Source: Proteiniphilum sp. UBA5384
GTDB taxonomy: Bacteria > Bacteroidota > Bacteroidia > Bacteroidales > Dysgonomonadaceae
DNA: 64,000 nt
Assembly (NCBI RefSeq): GCF_002410825.1
Contig: NZ_DHOS01000010.1
Span: 270,033-334,032, forward strand
Direction: 5' to 3'
Below the pieces are notes generated by a model that had not been told where the DNA came from, did not search any database, and saw only the letters and a program-made list of their open reading frames with translations. Both the position numbers and the translations under genes were made by a program. Numbering within the stretch: position 1 is the stretch's first letter; the number at the start of each line of letters is the position of its first letter. Of the stretch, positions 17,896 through 26,282 are shown piece after piece.

Positions 17896-20358
17896 TTACC
17901 TCAACTGTGTTCCCAGTTCGTTCTCCAGATTTTTCCGGATTCGTTGCATTACATTGTCGATTTGTTTGTCGTTCAACGTTTTTTCTTCATCCTGAAGTAG
18001 GAAATTAACGGCGTATGATTTTTTTCCTTCGGGCAGGTTTTTCCCTTCATATACGTCGAACAGAGATACTTGCTTTAGTATTTTCTTTTCTGATTGGAGG
18101 GCAACCTGACGTATTTGTCGGAAGGTGACCTGTTTGTCTATCAAGAGTGCCAAATCACGACTTACCGCAGGGAATCTGGGTATCTCAGTAAAATGAACTG
18201 ATTGTTTTTCGACCTCTTTCATCAGCAGATCCCAATTCAACTCTGCGAAAAATACCTCTGTGTCGATATCGAACTTTTTACATATTGCCGGTGAAACGAT
18301 TCCGAAGAAGCCGAGGGTGCACCGGTGTGTTTTGACGCTCATCCCGACGGAGAAAAATTCGTTCGGTTCTGTCTCAAACAAAACTTTATTTCCATTGATT
18401 CCCATCCTTTTCAGGATATTTTCCACATGTGCTTTCAATTCGAATACGGAACTTTGTTCCTCTGCCGCAGACCAGTTCTTATGGGTACGCTTTCCGCATA
18501 TCCATAGTCCGATATGGAACTCTTCGGAATAGGGCGCCAGGATTTTTTCTTCGCTCTTTTTGGTTGCATCGAAAAAGTAGCAGTTCCCAAATTCATAGAA
18601 CCGAAGATCTCCATGTTTACGATTGCGATTATAAGCAATACTTTCCAATCCTCCAAATAGTAATGTCTGCCGCATTACATTCAGGTCGTTACTCAGTGGA
18701 TTGACCAGTGGCACGCAGTTTGAGGGTGGATAGTTTTGAAAATCCTCGTAGTATGCCTTCTTAGTAAGTGAGTTGTTCAATATCTCATAGAAACCGTTCG
18801 CCGTAAGTTGTTCGGATATGAGTGTCTGCATTTTCTGCTTGCGGTCCGCCGGCATTTGAGAAGAGAGGTTCGCCTTCAATGCGTCGCTTATCTCCACATT
18901 ATTATAACCATAGATCCGTAGGATTTCTTCAATCACATCCACATCACGGGTTACATCTACCCGATAGGTGGGGATACGAAGTGTGAGTTGATCATCCGTT
19001 TCGTTTTCAACCTCAATCTCAAGGCTGTAAAGAATATGTTTGATTGTTTCTTTTGCTATCTCTTTTCCTATCAGCTTGTTGGTCTTGTTATAAGTCAGTT
19101 TGACTTGCGCTTTCTCGACAGGAACCGGATATATATCTCTTATTTCACCTTCTATCGTCCCGCCTGCCAGTTCTTTCACCAGCATAGCAGCCCTTTTCAA
19201 TACATAAATGGTATTGGACGGATCGGCACCCCGTTCGAAGCGGAATGAAGAGTCGGTATTCAGCCCATGCCGGCGGGCAGTTTTTCGCACCCATGTGGGA
19301 TTGAAACAGGCTGATTCGAGGAATATATCAGTTGTTTTTTCGGTCACACCCGATTCCAATCCCCCGAACACACCGGCGATACACATTCCCTCTTCCGAGT
19401 TACAGATTATCAGGTCGTTTTCGCTTAGCTCACGTTCTTGTTCATCCAATGTGATGAATTTGGTCTTCTCGGGCATGGTACGGATGATTACCTCACCTCC
19501 GGTGATTTTTGCCGCATCAAATGCATGCATCGGGTGCCCCGTTTCATGCAGTACGAAGTTGGTGATATCCACGATGTTGTTGATGGGACGAAGCCCGATA
19601 ACCGACAATCTGTTCTTTAACCAGTCGGGGCTCTCTTTTATGGTTACATTGCGAATGGTCAGACCCGAATAACGAGGGCAGGCTTCTTTGTTCTCCACAA
19701 TTACCTCGATACCTCCTTCACGGGTATCCACTGCGAACCCTTCCACTGATGGCTTAGTGAGTTTGTATGGCTTGCCTGCCTGTTCCAGCCATGCAGCCAA
19801 ATCACGTGCCACGCCAAAGTGGGAGGCTGCATCTATGCGGTTGGGAGTGATATCTATTTCCAGTACATAGTCGCTCTGTACATTGTAGTATTTCTTGGCG
19901 GGTGTGCCTGTTTTGGCCTCTGCCGGCAGTACGATGATGCCTTCGTGTGAGGAGCCTATGCCGATCTCGTCTTCGGCGCAAATCATGCCGTGCGATTCTT
20001 CACCACGGATCTTGGAACGTTTTATGGTGAACACCTCATCGCCCGAATATAATTTCGTGCCGATAGTGGCCACGACCACTTTTTGACCCGCTGCCACATT
20101 GGGGGCGCCGCAGACTATTTTAAGCGGCTCATTGCCGGTGCCGATATCCACGGTGGTCAGATGCAGATGGTCGGAATTGGGATGCGGAACACAGGTCAGC
20201 ACTTCACCGATTACCAGGCCTTCCAATCCCCCTTTGATGGTTTGTATCTCTTCCACGCTTCCCGTTTCCAGTCCGATGGAGGTGAGCGCATCGGCCGTCT
20301 CCTGCGGCGACAGATCAAATTGAAGGTACTCTTTGAGCCAGTTGTACGAAATGTTCAT
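17896..20358 (-). CDS. pheT: Phenylalanine--tRNA ligase beta subunit
   Basis: This 820-residue protein is the beta chain of the alpha2-beta2 phenylalanyl-tRNA synthetase. It provides tRNA binding and editing; catalysis is in PheS, which is not in this window. Visible modules in order are an N-terminal M-N-I-S-Y-N-W-L-K-E-Y, an EMAP-type tRNA-binding domain (~40-150; H-P-N-S-D-H-L and V-C-G-A-P-N), and the B3/4 editing domain. The B5 domain follows, then the catalytic-like core with R-F-E-R-G-A-D. The C-terminal FDX-ACB domain (~725-820) has F-P-A-V-S-R-D-L-A. Length is normal for the family. A -7 element on the minus strand at 20481-20488 with TTGG upstream gives it its own promoter. Confidence 0.96.
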   Translation of the reverse strand: MNISYNWLKEYLQFDLSPQETADALTSIGLETGSVEEIQTIKGGLEGLVIGEVLTCVPHPNSDHLHLTTVDIGTGNEPLKIVCGAPNVAAGQKVVVATIGTKLYSGDEVFTIKRSKIRGEESHGMICAEDEIGIGSSHEGIIVLPAEAKTGTPAKKYYNVQSDYVLEIDITPNRIDAASHFGVARDLAAWLEQAGKPYKLTKPSVEGFAVDTREGGIEVIVENKEACPRYSGLTIRNVTIKESPDWLKNRLSVIGLRPINNIVDITNFVLHETGHPMHAFDAAKITGGEVIIRTMPEKTKFITLDEQERELSENDLIICNSEEGMCIAGVFGGLESGVTEKTTDIFLESACFNPTWVRKTARRHGLNTDSSFRFERGADPSNTIYVLKRAAMLVKELAGGTIEGEIRDIYPVPVEKAQVKLTYNKTNKLIGKEIAKETIKHILYSLEIEVENETDDQLTLRIPTYRVDVTRDVDVIEEILRIYGYNNVEISDALKANLSSQMPADRKQKMQTLISEQLTANGFYEILNNSLTKKAYYEDFQNYPPSNCVPLVNPLSNDLNVMRQTLLFGGLESIAYNRNRKHGDLRFYEFGNCYFFDATKKSEEKILAPYSEEFHIGLWICGKRTHKNWSAAEEQSSVFELKAHVENILKRMGINGNKVLFETEPNEFFSVGMSVKTHRCTLGFFGIVSPAICKKFDIDTEVFFAELNWDLLMKEVEKQSVHFTEIPRFPAVSRDLALLIDKQVTFRQIRQVALQSEKKILKQVSLFDVYEGKNLPEGKKSYAVNFLLQDEEKTLNDKQIDNVMQRIRKNLENELGTQLR

Positions 20359-20480
20359 ACGATTAATATTTAGACAAAAGAATCAAGATACAAGACATTT
20401 TGACCATGCATTTGTCAGAGAGAACGTAGTCAAATACTTGAATCCTTGTATCCTGAAATCTGAAATTTTCAAATAAGGTT

Positions 20481-20513
20481 CAAAATTACAAAAAAAAGCG
20501 ATAACTCTTCCAA
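20481..20513 (-). promoter_or_regulatory. Promoter of pheT
   Basis: Read on the minus strand, TAATTTTG (20488 to 20481) matches the -7 consensus, and TTG (20513 to 20511) lies 22 bp upstream. The pheT start codon is ~120 bp downstream. Confidence 0.5.
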
Positions 20514-20575
20514 TGTTCAAAAATTTAGTACTTGTGTATTTCGGCTTTTCCACGGTTTTAGCTAATTTTGCCCCT

Positions 20576-20818
20576 ATGACGGACACACTCATAATAACGC
20601 TTGTCAATCACCCGAATTTCGGCTATATGCTTCAACCTGTATCCGCCCCTTTATCGGGAAGATGCAGCGTGAATTGGCGGCTCTTATCCGGTAGGCCGGC
20701 ACTCCTGTTTCATTACGGGTCGCATCGCTTTGCCATCGACAGGCCCTACAAAAAGGTGGCGGAGGTGGTGGAAGAAGAGGGCGTGCTCTCTGTCGGCCGG
20801 TTCGACCTTTATTCGTAA
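20576..20818 (+). CDS. Small hypothetical ORF, possibly a gene remnant
   Basis: The ORF encodes 80 residues from an ATG at 20576. I do not recognise the product. It starts M-T-D-T-L-I-I-T-L-V-N-H-P and ends V-G-R-F-D-L-Y-S. There is no signal peptide, membrane segment or metal-binding motif. A -7 element (TAATTTTG, 20563-20570) lies only 5 bp before the ATG, so a transcript from it would be almost leaderless. It is isolated between pheT (divergent) and the NmrA-like gene (convergent). The promoter supports expression. The lack of family features and short length suggest a truncated gene or a species-specific small protein. Confidence 0.4.
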   Translation: MTDTLIITLVNHPNFGYMLQPVSAPLSGRCSVNWRLLSGRPALLFHYGSHRFAIDRPYKKVAEVVEEEGVLSVGRFDLYS

Positions 20819-20855
20819 AACTCTTTTGAATATTCCACTATTCCTGAGATATCTT

Positions 20856-21722
20856 TTAAAGCATTTTCAACACGCTTTCTAAATAATCATCAAAGGTCGT
20901 CGGAAGTTTAATTACCTTATCTTCAAATTCAAAATGAGATACATTGTCAATAACTGCTTGTGTCATATCCGACATATTCTGAGCTGTATTATGAGTAAAA
21001 CCGACTGACATTAGAGTTTGTATTCTGTCTTCTATGGGAACAACTTGTACTGTTATTTCTTTATTCAATTTTTTCGAAAAGCTGTTTGCAATATCATTTG
21101 TGCTATATTTTTCTCCACCTAACTCATAAATGGTTGTTTCATTGCTTTGTTTGTCGTTTAGAATACACTTCGTAATGAATTTTGCAACATCAAGAGGGGA
21201 ATGCATTTCTACTTTCAAATCGGCCGGGAAAAAAGTAGGCAAAATTCCTGCATTTTTCATCAAATCCAAATATCCAAGCCAATTGCTGTAATAGTATGAC
21301 GGTCGAACAAATATTTTTTCAATTTCCATATCGCTAAAAGATTGTTCTAACATCCGTGACATCAAAATATTTCCTGTGTTTTTTTCAATTTGAGCACCTC
21401 CGCAAGATAAACAAACAATCTTCTTTGCGCCCGCATTTTTTATCGCGGTTTTATAATTTTCTATGATTATTTTTGTTTCTTCTAATATCTCATTTGAATC
21501 AGGTCGCTCGGGGGTTAATAAGAAAATTGTCGATCCGCCTTTAAATGCTTCTATTACTTCTTCCTTGTTCAATAATTCCGTTTTCATGACTTCAACGGAT
21601 TTACTGAAAACAGGTGCTGATTTATGCACTATTGCTCGTACTCGTATGGGAAGCTGTTTTTGCTCTAATTCTCTCACAACATTTGAACCGATTTGTCCGC
21701 CTGCACCAACTATTATTATCAT
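20856..21722 (-). CDS. NmrA-like NAD(P)-binding oxidoreductase (atypical SDR)
   Basis: The 288-residue protein opens with a Rossmann motif V-G-A-G-G-Q-I-G-S-N-V (residues 4-14). An R-A-I-V-H-K loop after the second strand is compatible with NADP binding. I-F-L-L-T-P-E-R-P-D-S follows, then K-I-V-C-L-S-C-G-G-A, and R-P-S-Y-Y-Y-S-N-W replaces the classic Y-x-x-x-K. The middle shows Y-E-L-G-G-E-K-Y-S, as in NmrA/YtfG-type quinone reductases and redox sensors. The substrate is unknown. Its codon composition looks more AT-rich than that of the neighbours, and it stands alone with its own -7 element (21790-21797), so recent acquisition is possible but not shown. Confidence 0.85.
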   Translation of the reverse strand: MIIIVGAGGQIGSNVVRELEQKQLPIRVRAIVHKSAPVFSKSVEVMKTELLNKEEVIEAFKGGSTIFLLTPERPDSNEILEETKIIIENYKTAIKNAGAKKIVCLSCGGAQIEKNTGNILMSRMLEQSFSDMEIEKIFVRPSYYYSNWLGYLDLMKNAGILPTFFPADLKVEMHSPLDVAKFITKCILNDKQSNETTIYELGGEKYSTNDIANSFSKKLNKEITVQVVPIEDRIQTLMSVGFTHNTAQNMSDMTQAVIDNVSHFEFEDKVIKLPTTFDDYLESVLKML

Positions 21723-21789
21723 ATATTTCTTGTTTTAATGTTTCTACTTTATATTTTCGCAAACGTTTTGGGGCTTGGTTTAATTACAA

Positions 21790-21797
21790 CAAAGATA
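21790..21797 (-). promoter_or_regulatory. -7 element for the NmrA-like gene
   Basis: CAAAGATA on the plus strand reads TATCTTTG on the minus strand, a match to TAnnTTTG, 67 bp upstream of the start codon. No good -33 element is seen. Confidence 0.45.
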
Positions 21798-21929
21798 GAC
21801 TAAAATCATTTGTCATACTGTCGTTGTGCTAAAATATTGCTACACAAAATCAGAAGCTCGTTCGAGCCGCTTGACGCAAAACCCTTCAAAGAACATTCTC
21901 AACTCCTCTTTTTTGTGTTTTTCCAAATT

Positions 21930-22055
21930 ATGAAATATAATTCCTTGAACAGTAAATATATAGATTTTTCAGATAGAAAATATCATTTGGAGCCGGGTGA
22001 ATATAACGGCAAGCCGCAACTCCTCGTAGAGGAAATGAAGCAGTTGTTGGAGTAG
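21930..22055 (+). CDS. Short ORF, possible 3' remnant of a gene
   Basis: The ORF encodes 41 residues from the ATG at 21930, within a frame open from 21810. The end, E-P-G-E-Y-N-G-K-P-Q-L-L-V-E-E-M-K-Q-L-L-E, looks like the soluble C-terminus of a real protein, but I cannot name a family. No start signal is convincing. The rest of the 21723-22251 spacer contains a promoter for the helicase and nothing else I recognise. Confidence 0.25.
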   Translation: MKYNSLNSKYIDFSDRKYHLEPGEYNGKPQLLVEEMKQLLE

Positions 22056-22194
22056 CCTGGTAAGTGGGTAAAAATATATAGATACCGCCGACAAAATGAA
22101 GCGATACTACTGAATAATTGGATGAATCGCAGACTTTATACATCCGCATGAAAAATTGAGCTCCTTTATATTTCCGAGTCTCCGTTGTTTTACT

Positions 22195-22202
22195 TAATTT
22201 TG
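22195..22202 (+). promoter_or_regulatory. -7 element for the helicase gene
   Basis: TAATTTTG matches TAnnTTTG and lies 49 bp upstream of the ATG at 22252. A TTTC sits near the expected -33 distance. Confidence 0.5.
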
Positions 22203-22251
22203 CCTTACACTCAAATAATTGGCCCTTGAGGATGTCATATATTGTGATAAG

Positions 22252-24702
22252 ATGGACAACAATCAATTAGCGTTTGAATTTGCACTGCATACCAATCGGA
22301 ACCTGTTTATTACCGGAAAGGCAGGAACAGGGAAGACCACTTTCCTGCGCCGTCTGAAAGAGATTTCCGGAAAGCAGGTGGCGGTGGTGGCGCCTACGGG
22401 TGTGGCGGCGATCAACGCGGGAGGGACTACCATCCATTCTTTTTTTCAACTGCCCCTTTCTCCATTCGTTCCCACCCCGGAGGGAAGGAAGCAACTTATC
22501 AGCCAGACAAGGATGCGGGGGCACCGGCGACGTGTATTGCAGGAGCTGGAGTTGCTGGTAATCGATGAAATAAGTATGGTGCGGGCCGATTTGCTGGATG
22601 CAATCGACGCCAGTCTGCGTTATTTCCGCTATCGGGGAGATCAACTTTTCGGCGGGGTGCAGGTGGTTTTTATCGGCGACATGTTCCAACTTTCACCGGT
22701 CGCGAAGGAGGAGGAGTGGCGTTTACTGTCGGAATATTATCAAAGTCCCTATTTTTTCCATAGCCGGGCAGTGATGCAGGATGCACCGGTATATATTGAA
22801 TTTGAGAAAATCTACCGCCAGACGAACGACGATTTTATCAGGGTATTGAATGAGATCAGGAGCGATTCTCTTTCACCTGAAAGCTTCCGGATGCTTGAAA
22901 AACGCTATGATCCGTTGTTTACACCTGGAGATGAGGATGATTTCATCCTCCTTACCACGCATAATTACAAGGCCGATCAGGTCAATTCTCGGGAGTTGGA
23001 GCGTCTGAAAGGCAAAGCCGAGGTATTTGTCGCCAAAATAGAGGGTGACTATCCCGAGAGGAATTATCCTACTGAGTCTGTTTTGGCATTGAAACCGGAT
23101 GCAAAGGTGATGTTCCTGCGAAATGATACCGAAGCAGCTCGTTATTATAACGGTAAAACGGGAGTGGTTGATAAGATTGATGGAGAGCACATTATTGTAC
23201 GCTGCGAAGGGGATGAATATATTGAGGTGGAACGTGTGGTATGGGAGAATGTCGGTTATTCGGCGAATCCCGATACAAAACAGATAGAAGAGAATATACT
23301 GGGGCGTTTTACGCAGTATCCATTGCGACTGGCATGGGCTATCACTATCCATAAAAGTCAGGGTCTTACTTTTGATAAAGTGGTGATTGATGCCGGACAA
23401 GCTTTTGCGCCGGGACAGGTATACGTGGCATTGAGCCGTTGCCGCTCGTTGGAAGGGATCGTGCTACAGAGTAAAATCCATCCGGATAGCATTCGTAATG
23501 ATCGTCAGATTATTGAGCATGAGAAAAACAAACTGGCAATCGAGGCATTGGAAAGTCAGTTGGAAAGGTCACGTAAAGCTTATCGTTCGTATCTTTTGTT
23601 GTCGATTTTTGATTTTGGAGGTATCTTGTCGAAAATAAGGCGTTTGTCGTTGAAAATTACGGAATGGGGTAAGTCCTTCAATGACGAAACAGTCTCCTAT
23701 TTAAAAAAAATTCAACAACAGCTGGAGGAGCTGGAGCGGGTGGCAGTCAAATTTCAAGTACAGCTGAATTCTATCATTTGCCGCGATCCGGTAGATGAAG
23801 AGCGTTTAGGTTGTCGTTTAGATGCTGCGACCACTTTTTTCGTGGAAAAGATAGACCGGTTGGTGGACGAGCTACGACAATCACCCGCTTCGACCGATAG
23901 CCGCGCACATGCCGCTGAGTATAACGAAGATATTCAGGATGTCTTTTCTGACTTGACCCTGAAAAAATATTTGCTTGGTGAATTAAAAAATGACGCTACC
24001 GTCGAAGCCTATTTCAAAGCGAAAAACAGCTTCAGGGTTCCATCCTTCAGCGTCAATACTTATGCAACGGATTCCTCCACGAAATCCGACCTGTCGCATC
24101 CGGGATTATACCGGTTGTTGATGGAGGAGCGAAACAATATCTGTGGTCCCCGTGACTTGCCGATTTATTTGGTTGCCGGCAGTAAAACACTTTATGAAAT
24201 GGCGGAATACCTACCCCAAAATAAAAAGGAGTTGCTTCAAATTACTGGATTCGGCCCTGCCAAAGTGGAAAAATACGGAGAAACTTTCTTATCGATTATT
24301 CAGGCGTATTGTGAAAGAAGAGGATTGCAATCCTGTATGCCGGAAAGGAGTGCATCGAAGAGAAAAAAGAAAGAACAGAAAGAGAAAAAAGAGAAGAGGC
24401 AGAAGGGAGACAGCCGGCGTTTGAGTTTAGAGATGTTCCGCTCGGGAAAGACGGTCGAAGAGATAGCCGACGAGCGGGGGTTGGCGGTATCGACCATCGG
24501 CACGCACCTGGCAAAATATGTGGAGACGGGTGAGTTGATTATTACCGATTTTATCCCGCGGGAGCGACTGCGTCTCGCCGAAGAGAAACTTATGGCCGCT
24601 TCACCCGATGACCCGGTGTACTACACGTTGCAGGCTGATTTCTCAAACACCGAAATCATGATGATCGTGGCACATAAAAGGGGTGGAGACTCATATCAAT
24701 AA
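22252..24702 (+). CDS. Pif1-like superfamily 1 helicase with HRDC and C-terminal helix-turn-helix domain
   Basis: The 816-residue protein has Walker A G-K-A-G-T-G-K-T-T near residue 22, then V-V-A-P-T-G-V-A-A-I-N-A-G and L-V-I-D-E-I-S-M-V-R-A-D (Walker B). G-D-M-F-Q-L-S-P-V follows, and A-I-T-I-H-K-S-Q-G-L-T-F near residue 365. That motif set defines Pif1/RecD-type 5'-3' DNA helicases. An HRDC-type domain (~615-690, including I-T-G-F-G-P-A-K-V-E-K-Y-G) may aid DNA binding. A lysine-rich linker leads to a HTH_40-type domain (~720-795, T-V-E-E-I-A-x-E-R-G-L-A-x-S-T-I). This three-part architecture is common in Bacteroidetes. The ATG at 22252 is preferred over the TTG at 22219. It stands alone; a role in replication or recombination is inferred from the family. 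Confidence 0.9.
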   Translation: MDNNQLAFEFALHTNRNLFITGKAGTGKTTFLRRLKEISGKQVAVVAPTGVAAINAGGTTIHSFFQLPLSPFVPTPEGRKQLISQTRMRGHRRRVLQELELLVIDEISMVRADLLDAIDASLRYFRYRGDQLFGGVQVVFIGDMFQLSPVAKEEEWRLLSEYYQSPYFFHSRAVMQDAPVYIEFEKIYRQTNDDFIRVLNEIRSDSLSPESFRMLEKRYDPLFTPGDEDDFILLTTHNYKADQVNSRELERLKGKAEVFVAKIEGDYPERNYPTESVLALKPDAKVMFLRNDTEAARYYNGKTGVVDKIDGEHIIVRCEGDEYIEVERVVWENVGYSANPDTKQIEENILGRFTQYPLRLAWAITIHKSQGLTFDKVVIDAGQAFAPGQVYVALSRCRSLEGIVLQSKIHPDSIRNDRQIIEHEKNKLAIEALESQLERSRKAYRSYLLLSIFDFGGILSKIRRLSLKITEWGKSFNDETVSYLKKIQQQLEELERVAVKFQVQLNSIICRDPVDEERLGCRLDAATTFFVEKIDRLVDELRQSPASTDSRAHAAEYNEDIQDVFSDLTLKKYLLGELKNDATVEAYFKAKNSFRVPSFSVNTYATDSSTKSDLSHPGLYRLLMEERNNICGPRDLPIYLVAGSKTLYEMAEYLPQNKKELLQITGFGPAKVEKYGETFLSIIQAYCERRGLQSCMPERSASKRKKKEQKEKKEKRQKGDSRRLSLEMFRSGKTVEEIADERGLAVSTIGTHLAKYVETGELIITDFIPRERLRLAEEKLMAASPDDPVYYTLQADFSNTEIMMIVAHKRGGDSYQ

Positions 24703-24713
24703 GTTCCACCCCT
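24679..24713 (+). terminator. Hairpin overlapping the helicase stop codon
   Basis: A perfect 9-bp stem (24679-24687 with 24705-24713) spans the stop codon and is followed by a T-rich but interrupted stretch (GAGTTAGATTGACTTTTT). It may end transcription from the helicase, and possibly from the convergent pgk gene in the opposite direction. Confidence 0.5.
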
Positions 24714-24785
24714 GAGTTAGATTGACTTTTTAGAACCAAGACTGGTTACTTTACCTGAAAGCTATGTTTTAGCTTTATCTGTTTA

Positions 24786-26045
24786 TTAGTATCCGCGGAT
24801 TGCTTTGATTCCCGGAAGCACTTTGCCTTCGATCATTTCAAGCAGGGCACCGCCACCGGTAGAAACATACGATACTTCATCGGCCTGGCCAAATTTATTG
24901 ACACAAGCAACTGAATCTCCACCACCTACCAGTGAGAAAGCACCTTTTTTGGTAGCAGCTACAATGGCATCGGATACAGCACGGGATCCTTTATCGAAGT
25001 TGTCGAATTCAAATACGCCGACCGGTCCGTTCCACAGAATGGTCTTTGAGTTTTTAATTACATCGGCAAAAGCTTTTTCCGAATCCGGACCTATATCGAG
25101 TCCTTCCCATCCGTCAGGAATTTCATTTACAGAGGCAAAGTCGGTCTTGGCATCATTGCTGAAACTGTCTGCAATTTTTGCATCGGTGGCCAGCACTAAG
25201 TTCACACCTTTCTGTTTTGCCAGTTCCACCAGTTCTTTCGCCAGGTCGAGTTTATCATCTTCTACAATAGAATCTCCGATTTTTCCCCCGAATGCTTTGG
25301 CAAAGGTGTAGGTCATACCTCCTGCAAGGATCAGATTATCTACTTTGTCTAACAGGTTTTGGATGATTTCTATTTTGGTAGATACCTTTGAACCACCCAT
25401 AATTGCTGTGAAAGGACGTTGCGTTTCATTCATCACTTTCTCCACGGCGGTAATCTCGTTTTGCAACAGGTATCCAAACAGTTTGTGGTCGGTATCGAAA
25501 TGGTCCGCAATCAGCGCTGTGGAAGCGTGGGCACGATGGGCAGTACCGAAAGCGTCATTTACATATACATCGGCATACGAAGCCAATTTCTTGGTGAATG
25601 CTTTCTGTGACTCTTTCACCTCTTTCTTTGCTTTGGCAATCTCTTCCTCGGTGGCGTCTGCAGCCGGACGGGGTTTGCCTTCTTCTTCAGCGTAAAAGCG
25701 GAGGTTCTCGAGTAGTAATGCTTCGCCGGGACGCAATGCGGCAGCTTTGGCTTCTGCTTCTCCACCTACGCAGTCGTTGGCGAACTGCACATCCACTCCC
25801 AACAATTCAGATACGCGAGGGAGGATATGCTTGAGTGAAAATTTATCGGTCGGGCCTTTCGGTCTGCCTAAATGTGATCCTATAATGGCGCTGCCCCCAT
25901 CTTTCAGTATTTTTTTCAGTGTAGGGATAGCTGCGCGGATACGTGTGTCGTCGGTGATGTTGAAATTTTCATCGAGAGGTACATTGAAGTCCACACGCAC
26001 GAATGCCTTTTTACCGGCAAAATTAAAAGTGTCCATTGTTTGCAT
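24786..26045 (-). CDS. pgk: Phosphoglycerate kinase
   Basis: The 419-residue cytosolic glycolytic enzyme converts 1,3-bisphosphoglycerate and ADP to 3-phosphoglycerate and ATP. Recognisable elements are the N-terminal signature K-A-F-V-R-V-D-F-N-V-P-L-D, G-S-H-L-G-R-P-K-G (substrate binding), F-T-A-I-M-G-G-S-K-V-S-T-K in the hinge, W-N-G-P-V-G-V-F-E-F and the C-terminal nucleotide-binding G-G-G-D-S-V-A. Length is standard. The start M-Q-T-M-D-T-F-N-F is conserved in relatives. Its predicted 5' leader of about 180 nt contains an unusual double repeat array (26070-26222) between promoter and start codon. The gene is monocistronic and convergent with the helicase. Confidence 0.97.
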   Translation of the reverse strand: MQTMDTFNFAGKKAFVRVDFNVPLDENFNITDDTRIRAAIPTLKKILKDGGSAIIGSHLGRPKGPTDKFSLKHILPRVSELLGVDVQFANDCVGGEAEAKAAALRPGEALLLENLRFYAEEEGKPRPAADATEEEIAKAKKEVKESQKAFTKKLASYADVYVNDAFGTAHRAHASTALIADHFDTDHKLFGYLLQNEITAVEKVMNETQRPFTAIMGGSKVSTKIEIIQNLLDKVDNLILAGGMTYTFAKAFGGKIGDSIVEDDKLDLAKELVELAKQKGVNLVLATDAKIADSFSNDAKTDFASVNEIPDGWEGLDIGPDSEKAFADVIKNSKTILWNGPVGVFEFDNFDKGSRAVSDAIVAATKKGAFSLVGGGDSVACVNKFGQADEVSYVSTGGGALLEMIEGKVLPGIKAIRGY

Positions 26046-26069
26046 AATCCAGAATATATTAATTTGTTG

Positions 26070-26124
26070 TTCGATTGTAATTCAATTGTAATTCAGTTGT
26101 TATTCGATTGTTGTTCGGTTGTAA
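26070..26124. repeat. Five tandem copies of an 11-bp repeat in the pgk leader
   Basis: The plus-strand unit is TTCRRTTGTWR, repeated exactly in phase at 26070, 26081, 26092, 26103 and 26114. Copies differ at one to three positions. In the pgk mRNA sense the array is C/A-rich (TTACAATCGAA-like) and would be unstructured. It ends 24 bp before the start codon. Confidence 0.9.
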
Positions 26125-26136
26125 TTTGAGCATTAT

Positions 26137-26222
26137 CCCGCAAAGCGGGAAATAACGCGAAGCGAATAACGCACGAAGTGCGAATAACGGCGCAGCCGAA
26201 TAGCAATAGAATTGGCGGAGCC
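26137..26222 (-). repeat. Array of five triloop hairpins with compensatory stems in the pgk leader
   Basis: Five short palindromes lie at 26137-26149, 26156-26164, 26170-26182, 26188-26198 and 26214-26222. They are separated by A-A-T-A-A-like spacers of 5-6 bp, with one longer spacer before the last. In the mRNA sense each is TTATT plus a hairpin with a 3-nt loop (TCC, TGC, TTC, TTC, TTT). Stems are 3-5 bp and their sequences differ between units (CGC/GCG, CGCAC/GTGCG, CGGC/GCCG, CCCGC/GCGGG). Structure is kept while sequence varies. Confidence 0.85.
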
Positions 26223-26232
26223 GAATAAGGTG

Positions 26233-26240
26233 CAAAGTTA
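26233..26240 (-). promoter_or_regulatory. -7 promoter element of pgk
   Basis: On the minus strand this reads TAACTTTG, matching TAnnTTTG. Transcription would start near 26227, just at the first hairpin unit, so the whole repeat array would be in the 5' untranslated leader. Confidence 0.6.
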
Positions 26241-26282
26241 CTAAAAATATGGAAAATTTTCCGTAATAGTCAGAAGAAAAAT

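Noticed and set aside
20856..21722. Horizontal transfer of the NmrA-like gene
   Set aside because: It looks more AT-rich than its neighbours, but I found no mobility genes or repeats at its borders, so transfer is not claimed.
26070..26222. Tandem arrays in the pgk leader as a CRISPR array
   Set aside because: Units are 11 bp or short palindromes with 5-bp spacers; there are no 20-40 bp unique spacers and no cas genes.
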